From NCBI GenBank assembly GCA_963678275.1, contig OY782765.1, positions 5,766,001-5,830,000 of the forward strand: DNA of 64,000 nucleotides. The letters run 5' to 3'. Source of the stretch: G963677445 sp963678275 (GTDB lineage: Bacteria > Bacteroidota > Ignavibacteria > Ignavibacteriales > Melioribacteraceae). Below, piece by piece: positions 1 to 9,216 of this stretch (positions are counted from its first letter, which is position 1; each line of letters opens with the position of its first letter). The notes under the pieces were generated by a model that saw nothing but the letters and a program-made list of their open reading frames with translations, was not told where the DNA came from and made no database searches. A program made the position numbers and the translations under genes.

Positions 1-573
1 TGGAAACTGCTCAGGACTTATTACTTTAAAGGTTATTACTGCACCGATAACAGCGATATGAAACAATTGATCTATGACCAGGGAAAAGAACTCGGGGAAA
101 AATTTCTTGAAAAGTATCCCGAATCACCCGGAATAAATGTTTGGACCGCAATACTCTGGGGCGTCTGGGGTGAAGAACATGGTATTGTTGCAGCGGCGAC
201 AAGCGGAGTTGCGGGCAAGATGAGAGATTATTGTGAAAAAGCGATTGAGGTTGATCCGGAATGGAGCAACGGGGCAGCCTACAGAATTCTTGGAAGACTT
301 CATTTTAAAGCGCCCAATATTCCTTTCGTTCTGGGATGGCCCGATAATGATGATTCAATTGAGAATCTTGAAAAGGCCCGGAAAATAGATCCCGAAAATC
401 TTTTTATCAAACAGTATCTCGCCGAAACACTCTATGATGAAGGTGAAAAGGAAAAAGCTTTCAAACTGATGGATGAAGTCCTTTCTGCAAAAGAGGTTAA
501 CCAGGGTATTGTTGAGGATGCCTGGATAAAACATAAATCAAAACTTCTTCTGGATGAATGGAAAAAGGATTGA
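1..573 (+). CDS. TRAP-T / TatT-like tetratricopeptide protein, 5' end outside the window
   Basis: The frame is open from base 1, so the gene starts upstream; the first internal ATG is at 58. The visible 190 residues are helical TPR-like repeats. They include a run through KYPESPG..NVWTAILWGVWGE, an AYRILGRLHFKAP stretch, and DNDDSIENLEKARKIDPENLFIK split over two TPR units. This pattern (LGRLYF-like motif, a Gly/Pro loop, then an E-A-x-x-L-D-P TPR) is that of the TRAP-transporter T-component (TatT) family, periplasmic TPR proteins found near TRAP transporters or alone. No transporter partner is visible because the left flank is missing. Family assignment is by recalled motif pattern, so a generic TPR protein remains possible. 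Confidence 0.6.
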   Translation, partial: WKLLRTYYFKGYYCTDNSDMKQLIYDQGKELGEKFLEKYPESPGINVWTAILWGVWGEEHGIVAAATSGVAGKMRDYCEKAIEVDPEWSNGAAYRILGRLHFKAPNIPFVLGWPDNDDSIENLEKARKIDPENLFIKQYLAETLYDEGEKEKAFKLMDEVLSAKEVNQGIVEDAWIKHKSKLLLDEWKKD

Positions 574-749
574 CCGGATGATTTTTTTACAGGAGAGGAA
601 GGGGTAATACCCCCGACCTTTCCTGAAAGTGATAATAAGGGGCAGGTATTTTTGTGATTTTTTACTTTTGCGGGAAGATATGAAAAAATATAATTGGGAA
701 GATGAATTGAATATGGCTGTCACACTCTGCGCCGCTGATGGTGAAATAA

Positions 750-876
750 TTGGGAATTAGGAATTAGGAATTGGGAATTGGGAATTAGGAATTAGGAATT
801 AGGAATTGGGAATTAGGAATTAGGAATTAGGAATTAGGAATTGGGAATTAGGAATTAGGAATTGGGAATTAGGAAT
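750..876. repeat. Heptamer tandem array GGAATTR
   Basis: About 17 consecutive 7-bp units alternate irregularly between GGAATTA and GGAATTG and end in a degenerate GGAATGG. The same heptamer recurs at 22576-22623 and, in the complementary orientation, at 11853-11900. Slipped-strand expansion explains the within-array variation; the same unit at distant loci does not follow from slippage alone. Confidence 0.9.
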
Positions 877-890
877 GGAAGGAATGTGAT

Positions 891-1341
891 GAAACCTTAT
901 TCTTTGTTTTTTAACCTTAGTAGCATAGGAGCCCCCCAAAAAAATAAACCTTATTGCCTTTTTATTTTGCGGTATCGGTATCGGTATCGGTATCGGTATT
1001 AAAAAATCAGAGTAAGAGTAGGAGTATGAGTATGAGAATGATGACCTGGTTGGGAGACTGCGGCGGGGTTGTACATTTTTCCTGAGGGTGTGGGATTACT
1101 CCGTAAGAAGTCAAATTCTACGCAAAATGGCAAAAATTTTCATGAACACAGCCGGTGGTTGAGAGGAGTCGAAACCAGCGGCGGTAGCTTCGACTCCGCT
1201 CAGCTACCGGACAGGTTCAGTGTTTCTGGCTCGCCAGTTTATGATTAAAATTATGATTTTTAATTCGTCGAAATCCAAATCGAAGTCGTAATCGAAATCG
1301 TTTTTTATCTCACGCCAGGACGCTGAGACGTAAAGAAAAAG
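891..1341. repeat. Composite repeat block, copy 1 of a tandem duplication
   Basis: This 451-bp unit starts with GAAACCTTATTCTTT and ends at GTAAAGAAAAAG. It is nearly identical to 1342-1775; the main difference is the number of CGGTAT hexamers (about four here, fewer in copy 2) plus point changes. It contains one copy each of the AACCTTA-box element (891-968), the 46-bp element (1095-1140) and the hairpin element (1141-1225). Confidence 0.9.
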
Positions 1342-1775
1342 GAAACCTTATTCTTTTTCTTAAAACCTTAGTAGCATAGGAGCCCCCCAAAAAAAATAAA
1401 CCTTATTGCCTTTTTATTTTTCGGTATCGGTAATAAAAAATCAGAGTAAGAGTAGGAGTATGAGTAAGAGTATGATGACTTGGTTGGGAGACTGCGGCGG
1501 GGTTGTACATTTTTCCTGAGGGTGTGGGATTACTCCGTAAGAAGTCAAATTCTATGCAAAATGGCAAAAATTTTCATGAACACAGCCGGTGGTTGAGCGG
1601 AGTCGAAACCAGCGGCGGTAGCTTCGACTCCGCTCAGCTACCGGACAGGTTCAGTGTTTCTGGCTCGCCAGTTTATGATTAAAATTATGATTTTTAATTC
1701 GTCGAAATCCAAATCGAAGTCGTAATCGAAATCGTTTTTTATCTCACGCCAGGACGCTGAGACGTAAAGAAAAAG
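1342..1775. repeat. Composite repeat block, copy 2 of the tandem duplication
   Basis: This 434-bp unit follows copy 1 directly. It carries the AACCTTA-box element at 1342-1420, the 46-bp element at 1529-1574 (with TATGCAAAATGG in place of TACGCAAAATGG) and the hairpin element at 1575-1660. A third, partial copy begins at 1776 and is recognisable to about 1905, where it fades after the hexamer segment. Confidence 0.9.
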
Positions 1776-2120
1776 GAAACCTTATTCTTTTTCTTAAAAC
1801 CTTAGTAGCATAGGAGCCCCCCAAAAAAATAAACCTTATTGCCTTTTTATTTTGCAGTATCGGTATTAAAAAATCAGAGTAGGAGTATGAGTAGGAGTAA
1901 AAGTACGATGCCCGGTCAGGTGATGCTGCCCGGGTATTCGTTTTGTATCGCGGGGAAAAAATAACAGGACTCCGGCGTAATAATTATGGTTTCCGCGCGG
2001 CTGTATCGGCGATCGGGAATTTATTGTGAATAAAATAATAAGCAGGTTCCCTCATTTTATTCATCTTTAATAAAAGAAAATAATTTATTATCTTATCATG
2101 TTAAATTGAAAGAAAAAGGT

Positions 2121-2534
2121 ATGGTGATCCTGGAACTGGAAATTAAAAACGACCTTCAGGAGCTTGCCCGTATGGGAGCTGAAATCGAATCTTTCGGAGA
2201 AAAGAATTCGCTGCAGAATGAAGCCGTTTTTGATATCAATCTTGTACTGGATGAACTTGTAACCAATATTATTTCATACGGATATGAGGATGAGAACGTT
2301 CATATCATAAAAATTGTTCTGGAGAAGAAGCCGGATAAAGTTTCCATTACTTTATCCGATGATGCGAAGGCATTTAATCCGCTTGGGAAAGATGATCCCG
2401 ATACTTCCATTCCCCTTGAAGAAAAGCCGATAGGCGGACTTGGTATCTATTTTGTGAAACAAAAGATGAAGAATTTGGTATACAGCAGGAAAAGCGGAAG
2501 AAATATTTTGAAAATGGATAAAATGATAAATTGA
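2121..2534 (+). CDS. RsbW/SpoIIAB-type anti-sigma factor serine kinase (HATPase_c)
   Basis: The product is about 137 residues, the usual length for stand-alone GHKL ATPases of the RsbW class. The N-box is DELVTNIISYGY (Asn near residue 49 as Mg ligand), the G1 box is in SDDAKAFNP, and the G2 box is GGLGIYFVKQ. Such proteins bind a sigma factor or other partner and phosphorylate a cognate STAS protein. The STAS gene follows at once (stop and STAS start region nearly overlap), so the two form a partner-switch pair. I prefer ATG 2121, which gives the family-typical start MVILELEIKNDLQEL; a TTG at 2106 is an in-frame alternative. No PP2C phosphatase or sigma gene is adjacent, so the target is unknown. 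Confidence 0.88.
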   Translation: MVILELEIKNDLQELARMGAEIESFGEKNSLQNEAVFDINLVLDELVTNIISYGYEDENVHIIKIVLEKKPDKVSITLSDDAKAFNPLGKDDPDTSIPLEEKPIGGLGIYFVKQKMKNLVYSRKSGRNILKMDKMIN

Positions 2535-2554
2535 ATATAAACCGGAAGGTGATC

Positions 2555-2884
2555 ATGGAAATCAGAGAAGAAAAAAGAGATAAGTATTATGTCGTCAGTC
2601 TGGTTGGCAGATTGGATGCCAGTACTGCCGGTGATTTTGAAGAGAAACTTATTGCGGCGATTGATAATGGTGAAACATCGGTAATAGTTGATTTTGTTGA
2701 GCTCGATTATATCAGCAGTTCCGGCCTGAGAGTTTTGCTTGTCGGGGCGAAGAAACTGAAAAGTATGAATGGAATGATCGGGCTTTGCAATTTAAAGAGC
2801 CATATAAAAGAGGTTTTTGAAATTGCGGGCTTTCTGCCGGTTTTTAATGTATTTGATACTCTGGAAGAAGCATTAAATTCATAA
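2555..2884 (+). CDS. STAS-domain anti-anti-sigma factor (RsbV/SpoIIAA-like)
   Basis: This single STAS domain has 109 residues. Its beta strand VSLVGRLDASTA is followed by the phospho-acceptor loop DYISSSGLRVLL (Ser 54-56), the site phosphorylated by RsbW-type kinases. ATG 2555 is chosen over the upstream TTG at 2531 because GGAAGGTG lies at the right spacing before it and the longer N-terminus (NINRKVI) is not family-like. It is encoded immediately after the HATPase kinase, and the two are probably co-transcribed and interact. It acts in the cytoplasm as the reversible antagonist of the kinase. Confidence 0.9.
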   Translation: MEIREEKRDKYYVVSLVGRLDASTAGDFEEKLIAAIDNGETSVIVDFVELDYISSSGLRVLLVGAKKLKSMNGMIGLCNLKSHIKEVFEIAGFLPVFNVFDTLEEALNS

Positions 2885-2895
2885 AATTTTGAAAT

Positions 2896-2921
2896 GAGCG
2901 GGAGTGATTTTTACCCCGCTC
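2896..2921 (+). terminator. Hairpin after the anti-sigma/STAS pair
   Basis: A perfect 7-bp GC-rich stem, GAGCGGG / CCCGCTC, with a 12-nt loop lies 12 nt past the STAS stop and is followed by GTTTATTTAT. The U-tract is imperfect, so termination efficiency is uncertain, but position and stem fit an intrinsic terminator. Confidence 0.6.
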
Positions 2922-3054
2922 GTTTATTTATCTGTAACGGGGGCGAAAGTTTTAAAAAAACTTTCCGATAATATAAAAAAAGATACTTTTATACTTGCGC
3001 TTTTATCCGGTTATTGATATATAACAATAACCCTAAGAGTAACAGGCGAAAAAT

Positions 3055-6000
3055 ATGACAAAATTTCTACGCCTTTTAATACTTTTTTACATATTATCCC
3101 TTTCTCTGACTATCGCTGGTGGAGAGAATAAACCGGACAATGGTTATGAGTCAAATGATCTCTCAGGTAAAACTGAAGAGGTTACCGATATTTTATTGTC
3201 CAAAGTGTTTCCTCACGCCGAAATAATAATCCGAAAAAATGATAACTATCAGCCCGCGGAATATGACCTTACAGCGACCGCCGGTGAAAAGAGTTATATT
3301 TTACCCCTGGAATTCAACCTGCTGCTGACCGGAAACAGGAGTTATAAAGAACTGAACCCTGAAGATATAGCCGGGGCTTTTGCTTTCCTCAGGTTTGCTG
3401 TTGCCGCTGAAAAAATTCAGATTAACAAGCCGATCGAAAAAAGCCTTGAATATAATGGCGTCCTTTTTAATTATACTGCAGAAATTGAGTGCGATGGTCA
3501 ACTTTATGATCTTTATTTTAATATCAATGAGAATATTATCCGTGAAACTATGTTGTTCAAAGCCGGAAGGAGAATTGAGCTTTTCTATCCTTCGCTTCCT
3601 CAACGAACGGATATAACATTACAGATATCGGGAGTTGATCCGCTTTTGAACCAGGGGGGCAATCATTATTATTTTTCCATTGAAGAAAACGGGGCGCCGA
3701 CAAATGATACTATCAGATTCGATTTTAAGGGACTCGAACCAAACCAGGAGAACCTGGCGCTCAGAATAATACCTCACTTAGGCGAGCAGGGAGTATACAG
3801 TTTATATAAGGAGATTCCGGTAAACCAGAATGGGGAAGCATCTTATACCTGGATGCCATCCGTGGATACACTTACCGGCTTTTGCCATGTCAGTCTGGAT
3901 ATTGATGGAACCATCCATAATTTTGATACGGTTCTTGTGGTTCCCGAAAAAACGCTGACCGGCACTTTCCCGACAGGATATGACTATACCATATTTTATA
4001 GCAACCAGTTCTTTACACAACATCCGCTGGGCGCGGAGCACGCGGATGAATTTGCACAGTATATGCTGGAAGGATTACTCGAAAGCTGGGATTACCAGGT
4101 CGATCAGTGGAAGCTCTCGCTAGGCCTGCTTAATGATATGCCTGAAGACGCCGATGGCAATTATTCTGTTACCATTTGTGATCCCCAGTCGGCCTACCGA
4201 TATCACCTTATGCAGAGAAGCGCGCATAGGGGGGGAGCTCACAGAATTATAGGGATAAGTTATAACGCCTATTTAACCAGGCTTTATTATTCGAATGAGT
4301 TAATAAGGGTGAAGGTAGTGATGAGCCATGAGTTTTTGCATGGCATTCAGTATGGCCACAACAGATGGCTGAGTGGTGACTGGCTGACAGAAGGCCAGGC
4401 TGTTGCTATAACATCCATTCAATATCCTGAAGAAGAATTTTTTATTCCTGAAAGAAGGAGTTTCAACCGGGCAGTTAATCTTTATATGGGATATCACCTG
4501 AACAGGAGCATCCAGGTTCAGACCTATCCATTTGGAATATATTGGCGGTTTTTATATGAACATTATAAACCGGGTAATATCAAAGACAAAATAGATATCT
4601 TCCGAAGAACATGCGCCGCCTGCATTTTAAACCATCCGCTTTATGTGAAAACAGGGATGAACACCGCTCTTATTGAAGGAGGAGGAATCTACACCAGTTT
4701 TACAGCGACAATAAAAGATTTTGCCCGAAATATCTATTTCAATGATCCAAAATATACACTGTGGTCTCCATGTCCGGCTGATACTTTTTATATTGAGCCT
4801 GTGCTGACAGGTGATGAAGATGAAGATGGATTTACCGCGCGGATATCAGATGGGGATTATTTTATTTCGGAGAATGTGAATGTTTCTTACGGTTCAGATT
4901 ATCTGCTTTTCGGGCTGGATGGGAATGAAAAACGGGTAACTTTAGCCTTCAGCCCTGATACAGACTCGGACGGGATATGCGCTCTATTTAATATAGGACT
5001 GGTACAGCTTACAGAAAATGATGAAATAGTCGGTGAAATAACAGAACCTGCCGGATGCCTGTTTGAGGAGACTCTCCTTATCCATAATGAATGCCGGAAG
5101 TTACTTGTTATTCTCACCCGCACAGATCATAACGAGCAGGATCATGATGGAGAATATTACCTGAAGATTTACAGACCCACCGATTTGGCAATGGTTTTTG
5201 ACCGCTCAGTTTATTCGGAAGGGGGAGCGCTAAACAAAGCCAAAATGGTTGGGGAATGGGCAGTTTCATCACTGGCAAAAGGGGATGATATTGCAATCAC
5301 CTCATATAATGAAAACTTTTTTATCGATCACTCTCTCAGCACAATTCTGGAAGCGGGCGATAAAGAAATTGTTATTAGCGCCATTGGCAATATTGCGCCC
5401 GCCGGAGAGATTTCACTGGGCAATGGTGTGCAATCAGGATTAAACCAGCTTTTAATGAGTGAGAATCCTAATTCGGGCAAAAGTGTTATCCTTTTTAATA
5501 ACGGCCCGCATAACCATCCTCCTGATCCTGTAACAATTATTCAGCAGTTTGGCAATGGTATCCCAATATTTCCTATAGCTTCGGGACCGGACGCGGATCA
5601 GTATCTGACCAATCTTGCGGCTGAACTCACCGGGGGTGTATATCATTATGCCGGCGATACTCTGGAAATACTTAATACTACCCTTACCGCTGTTAACAAA
5701 TCGCGCGGCCTTTCCACCGAATATATAGCAAACCATTACCTTTACCCGGGAGTGTCGGACCTGGTTTATCATAATTTCAGAATAGATGAAGGGGTTAAAT
5801 CGGCGCTGCTTTCGGTAAGCTGGGATGATAAAAGCCTCAGCCCCCCGGTTGTATTGTATTCGAATGACAATACAATTATCGAACCTGATTCGGCGGTCAA
5901 TAATTTTCTTATAGATTATGAGGAATTCCCCGGTCAGAAATATTACAGATTATTAAATCCGGAGCCGGGTGGGTGGATTATTGAGGTTGACGCCGCCGCG

Positions 6001-9000
6001 GGTAATACAGCAATGAATATCGTAACATCATCCTCTTATGATGATCTCTTTGAAATGGATGGAGGAACCGATAAATACCGGTATAATATGTCAGATTCAA
6101 TACTGGTGAGCGGTTCACTTTTTTATGAAGATGATCCTGTTACCAACGGATTGATATTGCTGGATTATAAGAGGCCGCCCGATTATTCGCAGTGGAATCA
6201 GTTCCCCGATACATTATATGATGATGGTATGCATGGGGATGGAGCTGCCGATGATGGTGTTTACGCGAACTATATCGACGCCGGGCTTGTTGAGGGGAGC
6301 ATAAGCTGCAGGCTTGATAATTTTATGTTTGTGCCCGGTGTGGGAATGGTAAGAAGACAGGAGAGGTTTTCTGCTTACGTACTTCCGCGGCCTGTCGTCT
6401 CTTTTGCGGCGGATACAATTGATTTTGGCGAAGTTGTCGTTGGGGAATACCTTGACATTCAGAATGAGATCAGCAATCTCGCGGCGGAACCTGCCAGCAG
6501 TTTAAAAATTCGTTCGGCATATTCAACAACCGGGCAGTTTGATGTATTCCCCGGGTACCTTAACATTGCTCCGGGTGAGCTTAAGAATATAACCGTAAGG
6601 TTTAGTCCCTCGAACGCCGATTCATTTTCGGCGAAAATTCTTATGGCTACGAATGATCCCGATTATCCGGAAGCCGGATTTTTCGTCAGAGGCACAGGAA
6701 TAAATCCTGCCGCTATTTCGATAAATCCGGAACAACTCCAGGCTGAATTAAATATCGCGGATACTCTTGATACCGAAATTATGATCAGCAATGGCGGTGA
6801 TATTCCTCTCAGGCTTATAGCGATGGCGGAAGGGAACACAACAGGAGGCAAGGATTTTGTTAAGAATATGTATGCCGGTGAGATGGACAGAAACTCATCC
6901 ACTGATCATGACCTTGCTTTTATAAAATCAAAGAGGAAAGAGCTGAATAAGTATCTCAGGAAAAATTCAGAGAATATACTTTTTTATGATAATGTGGAAT
7001 CGGGCAACGCCGGCTGGATATCGGTGCCATATACGGGTGAGGACCTCTGGCATATCACATCAATGAATTCCCAAAGCGGTTCTTATTCATGGCGGCTTGG
7101 AATTAAAGATCAGAATACTTACAACAATCAGCAGCGTATTAATAACGCCCTGGTTTCGCAGGAATTTGAAACTCCGGCAGAAGGAGCTTTCCTCTCATTT
7201 TTCGAAAGTTATGATACCGAACCGGGATACGATTTTTGCATGGTGGATGTTTCGACAGATAATGGAAATGAATGGATTCACCTGAGAGGCGACGCTGTAA
7301 ATAAAACCGCGCCCAGCGGAAGCAGCGGCGGCTGGATATTTTCTTCACTCGATCTTTCTTTATTCGCCGGTGAAACTATTCTGATACGGTTCTATTTTGA
7401 TACCGGTGACGCTATAAGTCAGGATTATCTCGGCTGGTTCATTGATGATATAACCATCAGTGAAGGTTCTATGAATCCCGGCTGGATAAAACTTACAGAA
7501 AACAGCCTGGTGGTTCCCCCGGGTGAATCATTGCCCCTTGAGCTGCAATTTATTTCGGCCGGATTTACCCCTGGTGATTACACGGGAAATATCTGGATTT
7601 CCAGCAATGATCCTCTCCTTCCAATGGCCAATGTGCCTGCTGAAATGACTATTTTATCAACCGGGTCATTCTGGCAGGAGGGTTTTACGGTTCGTGACGG
7701 GGGGGATTTTGAAACATCCAAAGAGCTGCTATTCGGGCAGTCGGAAAACGCTACTGATGGAATAGATGAAGTTTTGGGCGAAATGGAATTGCCCCCTCAG
7801 CCTCCCGCGGGAGTTTTTGACGCGAGATTTATTTTACCCTCAGGAATGGAAGCTTCGGTCATTGATTTCAGAAACAGCGAACTTGACAGTATAGACTGGC
7901 AGATAAATTTTCAGCCGGGTGACGCGGGATATCCATTTACTTTCTACTGGCAGCCGGAAGCTCTTCCGGAAGGTTCGTTCAGGATAAAGGACCTTTTCGG
8001 GGGACAGATTCTTAATCTGAATATGAAATCGACAGATTCTCTTCTGATAGATAATGAAAATCTGAATTCGGTAAAAATAGAGTTCAGAAAAACTGTTTGC
8101 GGACAAATTGATGTGCTGCCCGGATGGAACCTTGTTTCTGTACCTGTGGAAACCGGGGATATGAGTGTGATGACTCTCTTCTCATCGGACGCGACGGGGG
8201 CCTATAGTTATCAGTCGGGATATCTACCGGAAGATACATTGCGGGCAGGGGAAGGTTACTGGATCAAATTCAGCGAACCTGGAGAATATGAGGTCTGCGG
8301 CGCTTCACCGTTCGGACCTGTCGCTCTTGATGAAGGATGGAATATCATAGGTCCTTATGATTTTGATATGCCGGTTGAACAGATAATTACTAATCCCGTG
8401 AATATTCTGCTGACGCCGTTTTATGGATTCTCGAATGGTTATTCTGCCGCGAATATGCTTGAGACAGGAAAAGCTTATTGGATAAAAGTTTCTGTAGCCG
8501 GAGAGATTATTTTTAATCCGGTCGCGCTGAAGGAGGGAAGCAAAACTTCAATTGTTCAGGAAACAGGAAAAGACCGGACATCGCTTCTTATCAGCGATAA
8601 CGGCGGATATAGAAATACACTCTATATCTCAGGTGAGGAAAATATTAATTCCGGCTTTGAGCTTCCTCCCTTGCCCCCTGAAGGAGCTCCTGATATAAGA
8701 TTCGCAAATGGCAAATGTCTGGCTTTTTCAGGGCAGAGTGTCAATGAGATTTTACTCCGGTCTTTGTTGTTCCCTCTGGAAGTTAAAGTTGAGGGACCCG
8801 GAATAGAGCTTACTAATGACTCTGGTGAAAAATTCCTCCTGCAATCGGGTGAAAAGATAACCCTGGCGGAAAATACCGGAAAACTTACCGTCAGAAGTAT
8901 TGATACTCCTGAATCCTTTGAGTTGTATCAGAATTACCCGAATCCTTTCAATTCCACAACAAATATTAAGTTCAGTATTCCCTGGAATGCCAGGGTATCA

Positions 9001-9186
9001 GTGGTGGTATTCAACATACTCGGAGAAAAACTTCATACAATCGAAAAAGGGGAGTATGAAGCGGGATATTATCATGTGATTTTTCAGCCGGAGGAAATGT
9101 CATCGGGAGTATATCTTTATAAGCTGATAGCTGAAAGTCCGCAGGGAAGTTTCATCAGAACAAAAAAGATGATGCTTATAAAATAA
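3055..9186 (+). CDS. Giant secreted metalloprotease-like protein with von Willebrand-like domain and T9SS sorting domain
   Basis: The 2043-residue protein has an N-terminal signal peptide (FLRLLILFYILSLSLTIAGG). A zinc-protease motif HEFLH is at residues 425-429, with the downstream WLTEG Glu at 446 as probable third ligand (gluzincin-like spacing). A vWA-like fold spans about 710-880, but its MIDAS DxSxS is degenerate (DRSVY). An FGEVVVG-type HYDIN/choice-of-anchor-D domain lies near 1117-1215, a MAM-like jelly roll with GWFIDDITIS near 1307-1468, and two GWNLVSVP/GWNIIG repeats follow. The C-terminal T9SS type-A sorting domain begins near 1953 (NYPNPFN, ending RTKKMMLIK). It is probably exported by T9SS to the surface or medium. 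The substrate is unknown. The gene stands alone, after a terminator and a short promoter-bearing gap. Confidence 0.85.
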   Translation: MTKFLRLLILFYILSLSLTIAGGENKPDNGYESNDLSGKTEEVTDILLSKVFPHAEIIIRKNDNYQPAEYDLTATAGEKSYILPLEFNLLLTGNRSYKELNPEDIAGAFAFLRFAVAAEKIQINKPIEKSLEYNGVLFNYTAEIECDGQLYDLYFNINENIIRETMLFKAGRRIELFYPSLPQRTDITLQISGVDPLLNQGGNHYYFSIEENGAPTNDTIRFDFKGLEPNQENLALRIIPHLGEQGVYSLYKEIPVNQNGEASYTWMPSVDTLTGFCHVSLDIDGTIHNFDTVLVVPEKTLTGTFPTGYDYTIFYSNQFFTQHPLGAEHADEFAQYMLEGLLESWDYQVDQWKLSLGLLNDMPEDADGNYSVTICDPQSAYRYHLMQRSAHRGGAHRIIGISYNAYLTRLYYSNELIRVKVVMSHEFLHGIQYGHNRWLSGDWLTEGQAVAITSIQYPEEEFFIPERRSFNRAVNLYMGYHLNRSIQVQTYPFGIYWRFLYEHYKPGNIKDKIDIFRRTCAACILNHPLYVKTGMNTALIEGGGIYTSFTATIKDFARNIYFNDPKYTLWSPCPADTFYIEPVLTGDEDEDGFTARISDGDYFISENVNVSYGSDYLLFGLDGNEKRVTLAFSPDTDSDGICALFNIGLVQLTENDEIVGEITEPAGCLFEETLLIHNECRKLLVILTRTDHNEQDHDGEYYLKIYRPTDLAMVFDRSVYSEGGALNKAKMVGEWAVSSLAKGDDIAITSYNENFFIDHSLSTILEAGDKEIVISAIGNIAPAGEISLGNGVQSGLNQLLMSENPNSGKSVILFNNGPHNHPPDPVTIIQQFGNGIPIFPIASGPDADQYLTNLAAELTGGVYHYAGDTLEILNTTLTAVNKSRGLSTEYIANHYLYPGVSDLVYHNFRIDEGVKSALLSVSWDDKSLSPPVVLYSNDNTIIEPDSAVNNFLIDYEEFPGQKYYRLLNPEPGGWIIEVDAAAGNTAMNIVTSSSYDDLFEMDGGTDKYRYNMSDSILVSGSLFYEDDPVTNGLILLDYKRPPDYSQWNQFPDTLYDDGMHGDGAADDGVYANYIDAGLVEGSISCRLDNFMFVPGVGMVRRQERFSAYVLPRPVVSFAADTIDFGEVVVGEYLDIQNEISNLAAEPASSLKIRSAYSTTGQFDVFPGYLNIAPGELKNITVRFSPSNADSFSAKILMATNDPDYPEAGFFVRGTGINPAAISINPEQLQAELNIADTLDTEIMISNGGDIPLRLIAMAEGNTTGGKDFVKNMYAGEMDRNSSTDHDLAFIKSKRKELNKYLRKNSENILFYDNVESGNAGWISVPYTGEDLWHITSMNSQSGSYSWRLGIKDQNTYNNQQRINNALVSQEFETPAEGAFLSFFESYDTEPGYDFCMVDVSTDNGNEWIHLRGDAVNKTAPSGSSGGWIFSSLDLSLFAGETILIRFYFDTGDAISQDYLGWFIDDITISEGSMNPGWIKLTENSLVVPPGESLPLELQFISAGFTPGDYTGNIWISSNDPLLPMANVPAEMTILSTGSFWQEGFTVRDGGDFETSKELLFGQSENATDGIDEVLGEMELPPQPPAGVFDARFILPSGMEASVIDFRNSELDSIDWQINFQPGDAGYPFTFYWQPEALPEGSFRIKDLFGGQILNLNMKSTDSLLIDNENLNSVKIEFRKTVCGQIDVLPGWNLVSVPVETGDMSVMTLFSSDATGAYSYQSGYLPEDTLRAGEGYWIKFSEPGEYEVCGASPFGPVALDEGWNIIGPYDFDMPVEQIITNPVNILLTPFYGFSNGYSAANMLETGKAYWIKVSVAGEIIFNPVALKEGSKTSIVQETGKDRTSLLISDNGGYRNTLYISGEENINSGFELPPLPPEGAPDIRFANGKCLAFSGQSVNEILLRSLLFPLEVKVEGPGIELTNDSGEKFLLQSGEKITLAENTGKLTVRSIDTPESFELYQNYPNPFNSTTNIKFSIPWNARVSVVVFNILGEKLHTIEKGEYEAGYYHVIFQPEEMSSGVYLYKLIAESPQGSFIRTKKMMLIK

Positions 9187-9216
9187 AGGGAGCATTATTC
9201 ATTTCCAGAGTGAAAA

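Larger units (their letters stand above)
574..2105. repeat. Repeat island 1 (non-coding, 1.5 kb)
   Basis: No credible gene lies here. From about 750 it is wholly built of repeats: a GGAATTA/GGAATTG heptamer array (750-876), then a block of about 440 bp present twice in full and once in part (starts at 891, 1342, 1776). Modules in order within a block are: the AACCTTA-box element; CGGTAT and GAGTAT-type hexamers; a TGCGGCGGGGTTGTACATTT segment; the 46-bp element; an approximately 85-bp hairpin; a CTGGC-GCCAG mini-hairpin; a TCGAAATC-rich hexamer stretch; and a CACGCCAGGACGCTGAGACG segment. The final 150 bp before the anti-sigma gene is ordinary unique sequence. Confidence 0.85.

Noticed and set aside
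750..876. CRISPR-like array.
   Set aside because: The repeats are continuous 7-bp units without spacers, and there are no cas genes in the window.
2374..2556. Antisense frames within genes (for example opposite the anti-sigma kinase, infB, pnp and the T9SS genes).
   Set aside because: They are shadows of strong coding frames on the other strand, without starts or family resemblance.
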